A DNA stretch of 64,000 nucleotides from CAVUEG01 sp963740525 (GTDB taxonomy: Bacteria > Actinomycetota > Actinomycetes > Propionibacteriales > Nocardioidaceae), in NCBI GenBank assembly GCA_963740525.1, contig CAVUEG010000006.1:1426001-1490000 (forward strand), read 5' to 3'. Position numbers and translations under genes: made by a program. The notes beneath the pieces are model-generated. The model searched no databases and had not been told where the DNA came from. It was given only the letters and a program-made list of their open reading frames with translations. Shown piece after piece: positions 9,674 to 18,548 of the stretch (its first letter is position 1; each line of letters opens with the position of its first letter).

Positions 9674-10805
9674 GGTGCTCCCCGAGCTGATCCGCTGGTG
9701 GCGGTCCGGCGCGACGGTCGGGGTGGGCACCGTGGTGGCGACCTTCCGCTCGGCGCCGCGGCCTCCCGGTGCCTCGATGCTGGTCGGTCCCGCCGGCGAG
9801 GCCGTCGGCTCTGTCAGCGGTGGCTGCGTCGAAGGCGCCGTCTACGAGCTCGGACAGGCCGTGATGGCCGACGGCGTCCCGGTCTTCCATCGGTACGGCG
9901 TCTCCGACGACGATGCCTACGCCGTGGGGCTGACCTGCGGCGGGGTGCTCGACGTGTTCGTGGAGAAGGTGGACCAGCAGACGTTCCCTCAGCTCGGGGA
10001 CATCGCCGACGACATCGAGGCCGGAAGGCCGGTCGCGTTGGCGACGGTCATCGAGCACCCGGAGGCCGCCCGGGTGGGCCGGCGGCTCGTGGTCCGCCCA
10101 CTCGACGCGGACCCGGACGGGCCTCCGCTCGTCGAGGGCGGGCTGGGCAGCGGGCGTGCCGACGCGGCCGTGGTCGACGACGTCCGTGGCCTGCTCGCTG
10201 CCGGACACCACCAGACCCTGACCTACGGACCCGAGGGGGAACGCCGTGGCGAGGGGATGCGGGTGTTCGTGTGGGCGTTCGCGCCGCCGCCGAGGATGCT
10301 GGTGTTCGGGGCGATCGACTTCGCCGCGGCGGTCGCGAGGATGGGTGGCTTCCTCGGCTACCACGTCACCGTCTGCGACGCGCGTCCCGTGTTCGCGACC
10401 AGCTCTCGGTTCCCGTTCGCGGACGAGGTCGTCGTGAAGTGGCCGCACGAGTACCTCGCCTCGGAAGCCGAGGGCGGCCGCATCGACCGGCGTACGGCGC
10501 TCTGCGTGCTGACCCACGACCCGAAGTTCGACGTGCCGCTGCTCGAGGTCGCGCTCCGGCTGCCCGAGGTCGGCTACATCGGCGCGATGGGGTCCAGGCG
10601 GACCCACGAGGACCGGCTCGACCGGCTTCGCGAGGCGGGACTCACCGACGACGAGCTGTCCCGGCTGTCCTCACCCATCGGACTCGACCTCGGGGCACGG
10701 ACCCCCGAGGAGACCGCGGTCAGCATCGCCGCGGAGATCATCGCCCTCCAGTGGGGCGGCCGCGGCGAGCGGCTCACGGACCTCGCGGACCGCATCCACC
10801 ACTGA
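9666..10805 (+). CDS. XdhC/CoxI family maturation protein
   Basis: A 379-residue protein with the XdhC_CoxI domain at the N-terminus (GSVSGGCVEGAVYE near residue 50) and the Rossmann-like XdhC C-terminal domain (LVFGAIDFAAAVARMGG; YIGAMGSRRTHEDR near 300). XdhC binds molybdenum cofactor, has it sulfurated and inserts it into xanthine-dehydrogenase-family apoenzymes. It is the last gene of the GntR-MocA-MoxR-CoxE-XdhC run. No large, medium or small hydroxylase subunit gene is adjacent, so the client enzyme must be elsewhere in the genome. Confidence 0.92.
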   Translation: MREVLPELIRWWRSGATVGVGTVVATFRSAPRPPGASMLVGPAGEAVGSVSGGCVEGAVYELGQAVMADGVPVFHRYGVSDDDAYAVGLTCGGVLDVFVEKVDQQTFPQLGDIADDIEAGRPVALATVIEHPEAARVGRRLVVRPLDADPDGPPLVEGGLGSGRADAAVVDDVRGLLAAGHHQTLTYGPEGERRGEGMRVFVWAFAPPPRMLVFGAIDFAAAVARMGGFLGYHVTVCDARPVFATSSRFPFADEVVVKWPHEYLASEAEGGRIDRRTALCVLTHDPKFDVPLLEVALRLPEVGYIGAMGSRRTHEDRLDRLREAGLTDDELSRLSSPIGLDLGARTPEETAVSIAAEIIALQWGGRGERLTDLADRIHH

Positions 10806-10810
10806 GCGGA

Positions 10811-11182
10811 CTACCGGCTGAGGCTGCCGAGGGGGCCGACGGCGATACCGGAGTTCTCGCACACCCACACAGGGTCGGGACCGCCGAGCTCGGGATGGAT
10901 GTACAGGGCATGGGGGTCGAGCTCGTCGCACGCCTTGCACAGGGGCCAGCGTCCGATGCTGTCGAGGATGGCGTCCTGGACGTCCTGCGCGATCAGTCCC
11001 GCGACGTACACCGCACCCTCGTTCCACTGCGACGTCCACCACCTTCGGGTGGTCACCGCCTGCTCCAGGGCGGACACCGTCACGGGGTCCACGGCTCCGG
11101 TCGCCTCGAGGTCGTGCAACACGAGCGCGCGCGCGGCCATCAGTGCGTCGGGTTGGGCCTCTTCGGATGTCACGATGTCCAT
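10811..11182 (-). CDS. Conserved hypothetical protein with a CxxC pair
   Basis: About 123 residues, acidic and soluble. The C-terminal part has CKACDE and a later cysteine in VWVCENSG, separated by histidines, so it may bind a metal. I do not recognise a family. The start is uncertain: ATG 11182 is used, and a GTG at 11191 would extend it by three codons. The 5' end abuts or overlaps the divergent cutC start, and its stop lies 5 bp from the convergent xdhC stop, so there is almost no room for promoters on either side. Confidence 0.65.
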   Translation of the reverse strand: MDIVTSEEAQPDALMAARALVLHDLEATGAVDPVTVSALEQAVTTRRWWTSQWNEGAVYVAGLIAQDVQDAILDSIGRWPLCKACDELDPHALYIHPELGGPDPVWVCENSGIAVGPLGSLSR

Positions 11183-11936
11183 TGTGAACACGTCAGGTCA
11201 ACCGTGGCAGCAGCGGCGCCCGTTGCTCGACGTCGCGGTGCTCCATCCGCAGGACTCGGCGGCGGCCGCCGAGGGCGGCGCGGACCGCCTGTATGTCTCC
11301 TCCGGCCTCGAGTCCGGCGACCTGTCGCCCGAGCCCGGGTTGGTCTCCTCCATCTGTCGCGAGGTGGACATCCCGGTGCGGGTGATGCTGCGCCTCAACG
11401 ACGGCTTCACCAGCACCGGTGGCGAGCTCGCCCGGCTCGTCGGACTCGCCGGCGACTACCTGTCTCTGGGTGCGGAGGGGATGATCTTCGGCTTCCTCGA
11501 CTCCGACCTCGAGGTCGACACCGAGGTGTGCAGCTACCTGGCCGCCGAGCTCGAGGGCGTGCCGTGGACCTTCCACCGCGCGATCGACTCCGTCCTCTCC
11601 ACCGACCGCGCGTGGCGGATGCTCCGCCGGCTCCCCGGTCTGGACGCCGTGATCTCCGCCGGGTCGGTGCGCGGCATGGCCGAGGGCCACGACGAGCTCA
11701 CCGACCGGGCCTCGGCGGATGCCGACGTCGCCCGCCTGCTCATGCCCGGCGGAGACCTCCAGGCGGAGTACGTCCCCTGGTTGGTGCGTGCCGGGGTCAG
11801 ACAGTTCCACGTCGGGGCCGAAGTTCGGCCCGGTGGATCCTGGGCAAAGGCGCACGTCGACCCCGGTTACGTGAGATCGTGGCGCTTGCTCCTCGACGAC
11901 GCGGTGGGCAATCTCGCTAGGCAGGCACCTGCATGA
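11175..11936 (+). CDS. cutC: CutC family protein
   Basis: A (beta/alpha)8-barrel protein of about 250 residues matching CutC: GADRLYVSSGLESG, IPVRVMLRLNDG, WTFHRAIDS, VISAGSV and VRQFHVGAEVR. CutC has been linked to copper homeostasis in E. coli, but the evidence is disputed and its reaction is unknown. The family match starts at about LLDVAVLH, so the true start may be GTG 11184 or TTG 11223 in place of ATG 11175, which would also remove the overlap with the divergent gene. Its stop overlaps the next ATG (ATGA). Confidence 0.85.
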   Translation: MSIVNTSGQPWQQRRPLLDVAVLHPQDSAAAAEGGADRLYVSSGLESGDLSPEPGLVSSICREVDIPVRVMLRLNDGFTSTGGELARLVGLAGDYLSLGAEGMIFGFLDSDLEVDTEVCSYLAAELEGVPWTFHRAIDSVLSTDRAWRMLRRLPGLDAVISAGSVRGMAEGHDELTDRASADADVARLLMPGGDLQAEYVPWLVRAGVRQFHVGAEVRPGGSWAKAHVDPGYVRSWRLLLDDAVGNLARQAPA

Positions 11937-13126
11937 CCCTCCTGATCGACCCGCCCAATGCGGCCGGTCACGACCGCCTGTGGTCCCACCTGGCCAGTGA
12001 CACGTCGTACGACGAGCTGCACACGTTCGCGGCACGCCTGGGCATCCCGGTGCAAGGCTTCGACCGGGACCACTACGACATCCCGTCCGAGCGCTACGAC
12101 GAGGTGGTCGCCGCGGGGGCCGTCCCCATCTCCTCGCGCGAGCTCGTCGACCGGTTGACCGCCGCGGGACTGCGTCGCCGCAAGCCCAGCCAGCTCGGGC
12201 CCAAGGCACCCGGCCGGACCCTGACCCGGCCGGACCGGCTGTACACCGGGGCCACCGTGGCCGTGGTGGCCACGTCGGGCCCGGTCCCTGACGACCGGCT
12301 GGACGTCGGGCTCGCCGTGCTCGAGTCCTGGGGACTCGAGGTCTGGGCGATGCCCCACCTCCGCGGCAAGCACTCGGAGCTTCCCTACCTGGCCAGCAGC
12401 GACCTGCGCCGGGCCGCGGACTTCATGGCCGCCTGGTGCGACCCCGAGGTCGCCGCGGTCTTCCTGGGCCGCGGTGGGTACGGCGCCCAGCGGATCCTCG
12501 ACATGCTCGACTGGACCTCCATGGCCGATGCCGGTCCCAAGCTGCTGGTCGGGTTCTCCGACGCGACGGCGCTGCACGAGGCGATCGCCGGTCGCCTCGG
12601 CCTCGCCACCGTGCTCGGCCCGGTCGTGACCAGCCTGGGTGGCGGTGACGAGCGTTCCCAGGCGCACCTGCGGGAGATGCTGTTCGGGGACGAGCCCGCC
12701 GCGCTCAGCGGCACCACGTTGATCCCGGGCGCCGCCGACGGCCCATTGGTCGGAGGCAACCTGACCGTCCTGGCCACGTCGGTCGGCACGGAGTACTCCC
12801 GTCCTGCCGCGGGCTCCATCGTCCTCCTCGAGGACACCTCGGAGAGCGTCTACACCGTCGACCGCTACCTCACCCAGCTCCTGCGCACGGGTTGGTTCAA
12901 GGACGTGCACGGCATCGCGCTCGGGCAGTTCACCGACTGCGGCGACTCGGGGGTCCTGGCGTCGATGTTCCTGGACCGGCTCGGCTCCCTGGGGGTGCCG
13001 GTCGTGGCCAACCTGCCGTTCGGGCACGAGGAGACCAACCTCGCCCTGCCTCTCGGCCTCCCGAGCACTCTCGAGGCGGGCCAGCGCTCGGCGACCCTGA
13101 AGGTGAACGGCGCCGCCGTCTCCTGA
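11933..13126 (+). CDS. DUF4031 domain fused to LD-carboxypeptidase (S66)
   Basis: A 397-residue protein of two parts. Residues 1-90 match the small stand-alone DUF4031 family (LIDPPNAAGHDRLWSHL; FDRDHYDIPSERY). Residues about 95-397 are a serine peptidase of family S66: FLGRGGYGAQRIL, LLVGFSDATALHEA with the nucleophile region, GGNLTVL and the late VANLPFGHEETNLALPLG with the catalytic His. S66 enzymes release the terminal D-Ala from murein tetrapeptides during recycling. It lacks a signal peptide, which fits a cytoplasmic recycling enzyme. The stop abuts the opposing stop of the HD gene (TGATCA). The role of the DUF4031 part is unknown. Confidence 0.88.
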   Translation: MTLLIDPPNAAGHDRLWSHLASDTSYDELHTFAARLGIPVQGFDRDHYDIPSERYDEVVAAGAVPISSRELVDRLTAAGLRRRKPSQLGPKAPGRTLTRPDRLYTGATVAVVATSGPVPDDRLDVGLAVLESWGLEVWAMPHLRGKHSELPYLASSDLRRAADFMAAWCDPEVAAVFLGRGGYGAQRILDMLDWTSMADAGPKLLVGFSDATALHEAIAGRLGLATVLGPVVTSLGGGDERSQAHLREMLFGDEPAALSGTTLIPGAADGPLVGGNLTVLATSVGTEYSRPAAGSIVLLEDTSESVYTVDRYLTQLLRTGWFKDVHGIALGQFTDCGDSGVLASMFLDRLGSLGVPVVANLPFGHEETNLALPLGLPSTLEAGQRSATLKVNGAAVS

Positions 13127-13771
13127 TCAGCCAGCCGGCGTGGACTCGAGCCGGGTGATCTCGGCCTCGACGTTGGTCCGCGCGGCCGCCTCCCAGCGGG
13201 TCCGGGCGTGGGCGGTGTGGAAGAGGCGCGGCTTCGCCAGCAGATCGCGCAGCACCGCCGCCCGCCCGGTCCGGAAGTCTGCCTCGGACACATGGGCGTA
13301 CTCGGTGCGGACCCCGGCGACGTACTCGGCGTACCGCTCGGTGCCAGCGGCCAGGATGGCCAGGTCGGCGTCGCACAGCACCTGACCGGCGAGATCGTCC
13401 GCGGCCGGCCGGTGGTGGGCGGTCAGACGGACCAGCCGGGCGACCTCGTCGACGAGACGCCCCGGGGCGCCGGCGGTGGCCAGCTCGCGCTCGGCGAGCG
13501 CGGCCGATCGCTCCTCACCGTCCCCGGAGACCGGTTCGTAGACCGCGTCGTGGAACCAGGCGGCGAGCAGGACCGCGGTCCGGTCGACCTCGCTCTCGCC
13601 CGGAGTCGGCGGGTAGTCGGCGTCCATGATCGTGGTCGCGTGCTCCAGGACTTCTTCGAGGTGACGGACGTCGTGGTAGCCCCGGTTGTCGTCGTACGCC
13701 GCGAGCAGTCGCTCACGCATCGGGATGCGATCGGCGAGGAGGGCCGGCCAGAAGCGCTCGGGTCCGGTCAT
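13127..13771 (-). CDS. HD-domain phosphohydrolase-like protein
   Basis: A 214-residue helical protein with the metal-binding pattern of HD hydrolases: H in GYHDVRHLEE, the HD pair in AAWFHDAVYE and the distal Asp in CDADLAIL. It resembles small predicted metal-dependent phosphohydrolases of unassigned substrate that occur widely in actinobacteria. The start is ATG 13771. A CAGAAT box lies 7 nt upstream on the same strand and there is no Shine-Dalgarno, so it may be leaderless. The 111-residue membrane gene ends 13 bp upstream on the same strand. Confidence 0.85.
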   Translation of the reverse strand: MTGPERFWPALLADRIPMRERLLAAYDDNRGYHDVRHLEEVLEHATTIMDADYPPTPGESEVDRTAVLLAAWFHDAVYEPVSGDGEERSAALAERELATAGAPGRLVDEVARLVRLTAHHRPAADDLAGQVLCDADLAILAAGTERYAEYVAGVRTEYAHVSEADFRTGRAAVLRDLLAKPRLFHTAHARTRWEAAARTNVEAEITRLESTPAG

Positions 13772-13784
13772 GGGCCCGATTCTG

Positions 13785-14120
13785 TCAGGCCCGGATCGGC
13801 CCGGTGGCGCGGGAGAACATGATCCGCCGGTACAGCGCGTGGGCGAGGACCAGCAGCAGGGCACAGGCCAGGAAGTCGACCGCGAGGCTGGCCCAGGAGA
13901 TCGTGGTGGGGAACTCCTGGGGCAGCCTGGGGTGCGGTCGGAACGGCAGCCGCTGGTCGACGCCGGTGAGATCCTGGCGAAGCCAGGGGAACGGCAGCCC
14001 GAAGCCCATCGACTTGAGGTCGGTGTACCGGTGTGCCGTCGTGGACTGCAGCAGGGTCGAGAGCATGAGGCTGAGGCCGGTGAGGCCGATGAGCAGAGCG
14101 CTCCAGCCGAGTCGTCGCAT
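13785..14120 (-). CDS. Small membrane protein with two helices
   Basis: A 111-residue protein with an N-terminal membrane helix (about 7-25), an extracytoplasmic loop of about 50 residues rich in Pro and aromatic residues, and a second helix (about 76-97) followed by a basic tail. It sits between helD and the HD-domain gene on the same strand. No family recognised and no residue that suggests catalysis. The coding evidence is the start/stop fit and its topology. Confidence 0.6.
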   Translation of the reverse strand: MRRLGWSALLIGLTGLSLMLSTLLQSTTAHRYTDLKSMGFGLPFPWLRQDLTGVDQRLPFRPHPRLPQEFPTTISWASLAVDFLACALLLVLAHALYRRIMFSRATGPIRA

Positions 14121-14198
14121 TCGGCAAGGCTTCCACCCGGCGCGCGCGACGGTCAGTGCCGAGGGTCACTGGGAGGCGCGCCAGGAGTCCCGGCGCGA

Positions 14199-16289
14199 CT
14201 AGCCCGTTCGGGTGGGTGCGCCGAGCTCAGACGGAAGGTCGTCGGCGTGCAGCAGCACCAGGGACGTCACGGCACGGGTGAGGCAGACGTAGAGGCGGCG
14301 CAGTCCGGTGGTCCGGTCGGCCTCGCCCGCGACGACGGCCGTCGGCTCGAGCAGCACGACGTGGTCGAACTCGAGTCCCTTGGCCAGGGACGCCGGCACC
14401 ACGTCCACCTTCGCGTCGAACTCGACGTCGTCGCGCAGGTCGTCACCGAGCACGGCATGGGCGACGGCGGCAGCGGTCAGGGCGGTGGTGACGGCAGGCA
14501 CCAGCGCGTCGGGGAGGATCAGGCCGACGGACCCGACGCGGTCGAGGCTGGCCAGGACCGCGGTGACCGTGGCTGCCGGGAGGTCGTCGACGCGGTCGAC
14601 CTTCAATTCACCCCGGGTACGCCGGACCGAGGTGGGTGGCTCCAGCCCGGGGGCGATGACGGGGAGCAACCGGGCGGCGTACTCGATGACCTCGCCCGGC
14701 ACCCGGAAGCCCCGGGTGAGCTGCTCGATGTGCGCCTCCGGCTTCCCGAGGTGGGTCAGAGCCTCTGACCACTGGCGCGTCGCCCAGGGGGTGGTCGCCT
14801 GTGCCAGGTCGCCCAGGACGGTCGCGGAGCCGGTCGAGCAACGACGACCGACGGCTCGCAGCATCATCGGGGAGAGGTCCTGTGCCTCGTCGGCGACGAC
14901 GTGACCCAGGGAGGGAGTCCGCTCCAGCAGGTCGGCCGCCTCGTCGACGAGGACCGCGTCGGCGAGGCTCCACCGGGTCGAGCCGGGCGCCTTGGCGGGG
15001 CGCTCCCACAGCACCGTTGCCTGCTCCTCGGCACTGAGGAGGCCCTCCGCCGCACTGGCGAGCAGGGCCGGGTCGGAGAGGACCCGGTGCACCAGCCGGG
15101 CGGGGTCGATCGCCGGCCAGAGCTGGGCGGCGTACTGCTTGACGGGTCGGCTACGGGCCACGGCGTCCTGCACCCGGTCGTCGGGGGACTCGCCGGCGCT
15201 CTCCATCTGGACCAGCACGTGGTGGGCCAGTCGTTGCGGCAGCATCGCCCGTGCCGCGCCGTACCGCACGCCGCGCGCCCGCAGCGTCGCGACGATCTCC
15301 TCCGCCTCGTACGCCGCCACCCGCCACCGGCGGGTCCCGCGGGGGACCATCAACGGCTCCGTCGGTGCGGAGACCAGCGACCACAGGGCCCGGTGGAGCA
15401 CCTGGGCCATCCGGGAGTCGCCCTTCAGCCTGGCGACGTGCGCCGGGTCCGCGCCGCTGATCTGGTACTTCGGGTTGACGGCGCCGAGCGTGTCCGCGAC
15501 GAGGCCCTCGATCGTGGTCTGCTTCGCGTCGATCTCGCCGAGGGCCGGGAGCACGTCGCCGATGTAGCGCAGGAAGGAGGCGTTGGGGCCGACGACGAGC
15601 ACACCCTGGCGGGAGAGCTGGTCGCGGTGCGAGTAGAGCAGGAACGCAGCGCGGTGCAGCCCGACCGCGGTCTTGCCGGTCCCGGGTGCGCCCTGGACGC
15701 AGACCGACTCGTCGAGGTCGGAGCGGACGATGACGTCCTGCTCGGGCTGGATGGTGGCGACGATGTCGCGCATGGGCCCGACGCGGGGGCGCTCGATCTC
15801 GGCTTCGAGGATCGAGGAGAACTCGTCTGCCGGCAGCTCGCTGAGCAGCTCCTCGTCCTCGTACGCCGTCAGTGCGCCGTGCTGGAACCCGAACCGTCGG
15901 CGCAGCTCCACCCCCATCGGCTCGGCCTTGCTGGCGCGGTAGAAGGGCAGGCTGATCGGCGCCCGCCAGTCCACCACCATCGGGTCACCGGCCTCGTCCG
16001 AGACGTGCCTGCGTCCGATGTAGAAGTGCTCGCCGCGGGCGTCCACGTGGTCGTCCTCGTAGTCGAGGCGGCCGAAGAAGAGCGGCACGGTCGGGTCGTC
16101 CTCGAGCGCCTTCATCCGCAGGTACAGCGCGGACTCCAGGAATGCCCGGCTGACCCAGTCCCCGGCCGCGGCGGAGTCCAGGCGTGAGGTGCGCTCCCGC
16201 ATCCGGGCGAGCTGACGCCGGGACTCGGCGAGGTGGGCGCGCTCCCGGGAGAGGGCAGGGTCGGGATCGGGGTCGTCGGACGAGGGCAC
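14199..16289 (-). CDS. helD: HelD-like superfamily 1 ATPase
   Basis: A 696-residue UvrD/Rep-like motor with Walker A GAPGTGKTAVG, a DEAQDLSP Walker B/motif II, GFRVPGE and the C-terminal VCLTRAVTSLVLLH motif VI region. The N-terminal part is a helical arm (ALSRERAHLAESRRQLARMRERT) as in HelD. HelD binds RNA polymerase and removes stalled or drug-bound complexes from DNA, and can give rifampicin tolerance. GTG 16289 is selected because GGAGG lies 7 nt upstream. HelD-type is favoured over a DNA helicase by the N-terminal arm and the GRRHVSD segment. Confidence 0.88.
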   Translation of the reverse strand: MPSSDDPDPDPALSRERAHLAESRRQLARMRERTSRLDSAAAGDWVSRAFLESALYLRMKALEDDPTVPLFFGRLDYEDDHVDARGEHFYIGRRHVSDEAGDPMVVDWRAPISLPFYRASKAEPMGVELRRRFGFQHGALTAYEDEELLSELPADEFSSILEAEIERPRVGPMRDIVATIQPEQDVIVRSDLDESVCVQGAPGTGKTAVGLHRAAFLLYSHRDQLSRQGVLVVGPNASFLRYIGDVLPALGEIDAKQTTIEGLVADTLGAVNPKYQISGADPAHVARLKGDSRMAQVLHRALWSLVSAPTEPLMVPRGTRRWRVAAYEAEEIVATLRARGVRYGAARAMLPQRLAHHVLVQMESAGESPDDRVQDAVARSRPVKQYAAQLWPAIDPARLVHRVLSDPALLASAAEGLLSAEEQATVLWERPAKAPGSTRWSLADAVLVDEAADLLERTPSLGHVVADEAQDLSPMMLRAVGRRCSTGSATVLGDLAQATTPWATRQWSEALTHLGKPEAHIEQLTRGFRVPGEVIEYAARLLPVIAPGLEPPTSVRRTRGELKVDRVDDLPAATVTAVLASLDRVGSVGLILPDALVPAVTTALTAAAVAHAVLGDDLRDDVEFDAKVDVVPASLAKGLEFDHVVLLEPTAVVAGEADRTTGLRRLYVCLTRAVTSLVLLHADDLPSELGAPTRTG

Positions 16290-16381
16290 GCGGGAACCTC
16301 CGCGGGAGCGGGCTGGTGGGTGGGGGCCGGTGACGTTACCAGCGTCGCCCGGCGCCGTCACCGGAGTTTCGGCCGACCGGC

Positions 16382-16588
16382 TCAGCGCGCGCCGGGGACC
16401 GACGCGGGACGCGCCTCGAGCGGTGCGCCTTCGCAGCAGGGCCGGATGTAGCCGCAACGGTCGCACCGCGAGTGGCTGGTCTCCCAGCGCATGACGCTGC
16501 CGCAGTTGTCGCAGCCCATCTCGCCGTCGGCGCCGCGGGCCGGGGTCCGGCAGGTGTCGTCCCCGGTCTGGTCCGTGCTCTCGTCCAT
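16382..16588 (-). CDS. Small zinc-ribbon protein
   Basis: A 68-residue protein with two CxxC knuckles, CDNCG and CDRCG, and a further CC pair in IRPCCEG, typical of a rubredoxin-like or zinc-ribbon fold. Such small ribbon proteins are common in actinobacteria, with unknown function. The gene stands between helD and the DHFR-like gene with gaps of about 90 bp on each side. A GGAG motif lies close to the ATG. The cysteine spacing makes a real gene likely despite the short length. Confidence 0.7.
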   Translation of the reverse strand: MDESTDQTGDDTCRTPARGADGEMGCDNCGSVMRWETSHSRCDRCGYIRPCCEGAPLEARPASVPGAR

Positions 16589-16678
16589 GGCTCCACCGTC
16601 TCACGAAAGGGCTCCCCGTCCGTGGCCTCGACGCGCCGCGGAGGACTGTCCGGAAGGACGCTGCGGGGGGGCCGGAGG

Positions 16679-17284
16679 TCAGCTCATGCGGCGGTAGCGG
16701 ATGTGCGTGGTCAGCGGCGAGTGAAGGACCTCGGCGGGCTCGAAGCCGAAGGCCTCGACTCCGTCGAAGAGTCGCTCTCCCGAACCAAGCAGGACGGGCG
16801 CGATGTCGAGCGTGAGCTCGTCGACCACGCCGGCGTTCAACGCCTGTCGCACGGTCGACGCGCCACCGGCGATGTCCACACCCCTGTCGCCGGCAGCGTC
16901 ACACGCGGCTGCGTACGCCGCTGCGAAGCCCTCCGTGACGAAGTGGAACGTCGTTCCCCCGTCCATCTGGATGGGATCGTGGCCGTGATGGGTGAGCACG
17001 AAGACCGGCGCGTGGTACGGCGGCTCGGGGCCCCACCAGCCGGTCCACTCCTCGTCCCACTCCCCGCGGATCGGGCCGTACATGTTGCGACCCATCACAT
17101 ACGCACCGCGTGGGCGCATCAGCCACTCGTTCGCGACCGCGTCGGCCTCCGTGGCTCGCGGGTCGCCGATGTGCCACCCGTGAACCTCATGCCCGCGCTT
17201 GCCCAGCGGGTCCTCACGGCTCTGGTCAGGGCCGGCGACGAAGCCGTCCAGCGAGATGGACATGTGGCAGGTGGTGTCCGACAC
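16679..17284 (-). CDS. Dihydrofolate reductase-like (RibD C-terminal fold) protein
   Basis: A 201-residue protein of the DHFR/RibD_C superfamily: SISLDGFVAGPD at the N-terminus, AYVMGRNMYGP, VFVLTHH, and DIAGGASTVRQAL with the NADPH-binding glycines, then LTLDIAPVLLGSGERLF. These are probable NADPH-dependent reductases; true folate activity is not indicated because the DHFR active-site acid pattern differs. The start is GTG 17284 with AGGAGG 6 nt upstream. It follows the winged-helix regulator on the same strand after a 63-bp gap. Confidence 0.88.
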   Translation of the reverse strand: MSDTTCHMSISLDGFVAGPDQSREDPLGKRGHEVHGWHIGDPRATEADAVANEWLMRPRGAYVMGRNMYGPIRGEWDEEWTGWWGPEPPYHAPVFVLTHHGHDPIQMDGGTTFHFVTEGFAAAYAAACDAAGDRGVDIAGGASTVRQALNAGVVDELTLDIAPVLLGSGERLFDGVEAFGFEPAEVLHSPLTTHIRYRRMS

Positions 17285-17347
17285 CGTGGACCTCCTGAGT
17301 GGGTGCGACTGGCAATGGGATGGGCCGACGATAGACCGAGGTGTACC

Positions 17348-17911
17348 TCACTCCGCTGGGGGAAGCGTCGGGTGGTCCGTCGGGTAGATGCCGACAGCGA
17401 ACCCGTAGGTCGTGTTGCCGTGCCTCGGGCTCCGGTCGAACTCGTCCACCAGCGTGGCCATGCGCTCCCAGAACTGCGAGGCCTGGTCCGCGGAGATGCG
17501 GGCATGCCGGATGAAGCCCCACAGCCTTCCCTGCTCGAATGCCGTGGCGGACTCGCGGGCCGCCACCTCGAAGTCGTTGAAGTCGCGCGTCAGGTCCTCC
17601 CCGGAGAGGGAAGGTTCCGCCGCCACGTGGAACATGCGCGCGGTACGCCCGTAGAAGCGCTCCTCGACCGCCCGCACCTTCCGGGTGCGCACCACCTGGA
17701 GCAGGCCGTTGCGGCTGAGCACGTCCACGTGGTGCGCGACCGTGCTCTTGGGGCGATCGAGTGCGGCCGCGAGCTCGGTGACGGTCGCGGCCCGCTCGTG
17801 GAGGAGCTGCAGGATCGTGGTGCGGAGCGGGTGGCCGATGGCCTTGATCTGGGCTGGCCTGGTCAGGGCCATCCGATCCGCCAGCTCGTAGTCCGGGGGG
17901 TTGTCTGCCAT
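17348..17911 (-). CDS. Winged-helix (ArsR-type) transcriptional regulator
   Basis: A 187-residue protein with an HTH_20/ArsR-like winged helix at about residues 15-90 (IGHPLRTTILQLL; VTELAAALDRPKSTVAHHVD) and a C-terminal part rich in aromatic and acidic residues that probably binds the effector. No metal-binding cysteines are visible. TAGTCT on the minus strand (17920-17925) lies 8 nt before the ATG, so it is probably leaderless. The divergent hydrolase gene is 67 bp away; the gap contains two GCCGAAC repeats and the palindrome GAACGTTC (17934-17941), a plausible operator for both. Confidence 0.85.
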   Translation of the reverse strand: MADNPPDYELADRMALTRPAQIKAIGHPLRTTILQLLHERAATVTELAAALDRPKSTVAHHVDVLSRNGLLQVVRTRKVRAVEERFYGRTARMFHVAAEPSLSGEDLTRDFNDFEVAARESATAFEQGRLWGFIRHARISADQASQFWERMATLVDEFDRSPRHGNTTYGFAVGIYPTDHPTLPPAE

Positions 17912-17978
17912 TGCCGAACAGACTAGCATCGCCGAACGTTCCAAAAGAGTGGATCATTGAGAGAAGGAGACCGCTGAC

Positions 17979-18548
17979 ATGGCCGAGGTGCTGCTGTACC
18001 ACCACATCCAGGGCCTGACCGACGGGGTGCGGAACTTCGCCGACGACCTCCGCCGAGCCGGGCACACCGTGCACACGCCCGACCTGTTCGAGGGCCGCAC
18101 TTTCGGCAGCATCGAGGAGGGGTTCGGCTTCGCCCGTGAGGCGGGGTTCGACGCGATCCGGGAGTGCGCCGCCGAAGCGGCCGGCGACCTCGGTCCCGAC
18201 CTCGTCTACGCCGGGTTCTCCTTCGGTGTGACGATCGCCCAACGGCTCGCGCAGACCCGCCCAGGTGCCCGCGGGGCACTGCTCATGTACTCCTGCCTCC
18301 CGGTCGCGGAGTTCGGGGAGGCGTGGCCGGAGGGGGTGCCGGTACAGATCCATGGCAAGGAGGGCGACGAGTTCTTCGACGAGGACCTGCCGGCCGCACG
18401 CGCGCTCGCCGACTCGGCAGCGGCCGCCGAGCTGTTCGTCTACCCCGGCGATCAGCACCTCTTCGCCGACGCCTCACTCGATGCCTACGACCCGGAGGCG
18501 TCGGCCCTGCTCATGGAACGCGTGCAGGCGTTCCTCGCCTCCGTCTGA
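17979..18548 (+). CDS. Dienelactone hydrolase family protein
   Basis: A 189-residue alpha/beta hydrolase. The nucleophile elbow is GFSFG, so the nucleophile is Ser where classical dienelactone hydrolases have Cys; the late GDQHLF supplies the catalytic His and the Asp is probably in the HGKEGDEFF segment. The substrate is unknown. A good ribosome site (AAGGAG about 10 nt upstream) supports ATG 17979. It is divergent from the winged-helix regulator, which probably controls it. Confidence 0.88.
   Translation: MAEVLLYHHIQGLTDGVRNFADDLRRAGHTVHTPDLFEGRTFGSIEEGFGFAREAGFDAIRECAAEAAGDLGPDLVYAGFSFGVTIAQRLAQTRPGARGALLMYSCLPVAEFGEAWPEGVPVQIHGKEGDEFFDEDLPAARALADSAAAAELFVYPGDQHLFADASLDAYDPEASALLMERVQAFLASV

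Noticed and set aside
9698..11920. Very long plus-strand frame overlapping xdhC and cutC
   Set aside because: It is Arg- and Pro-rich with no motifs, and the overlapping frames encode clear families; long shadow frames are normal in GC-rich DNA.
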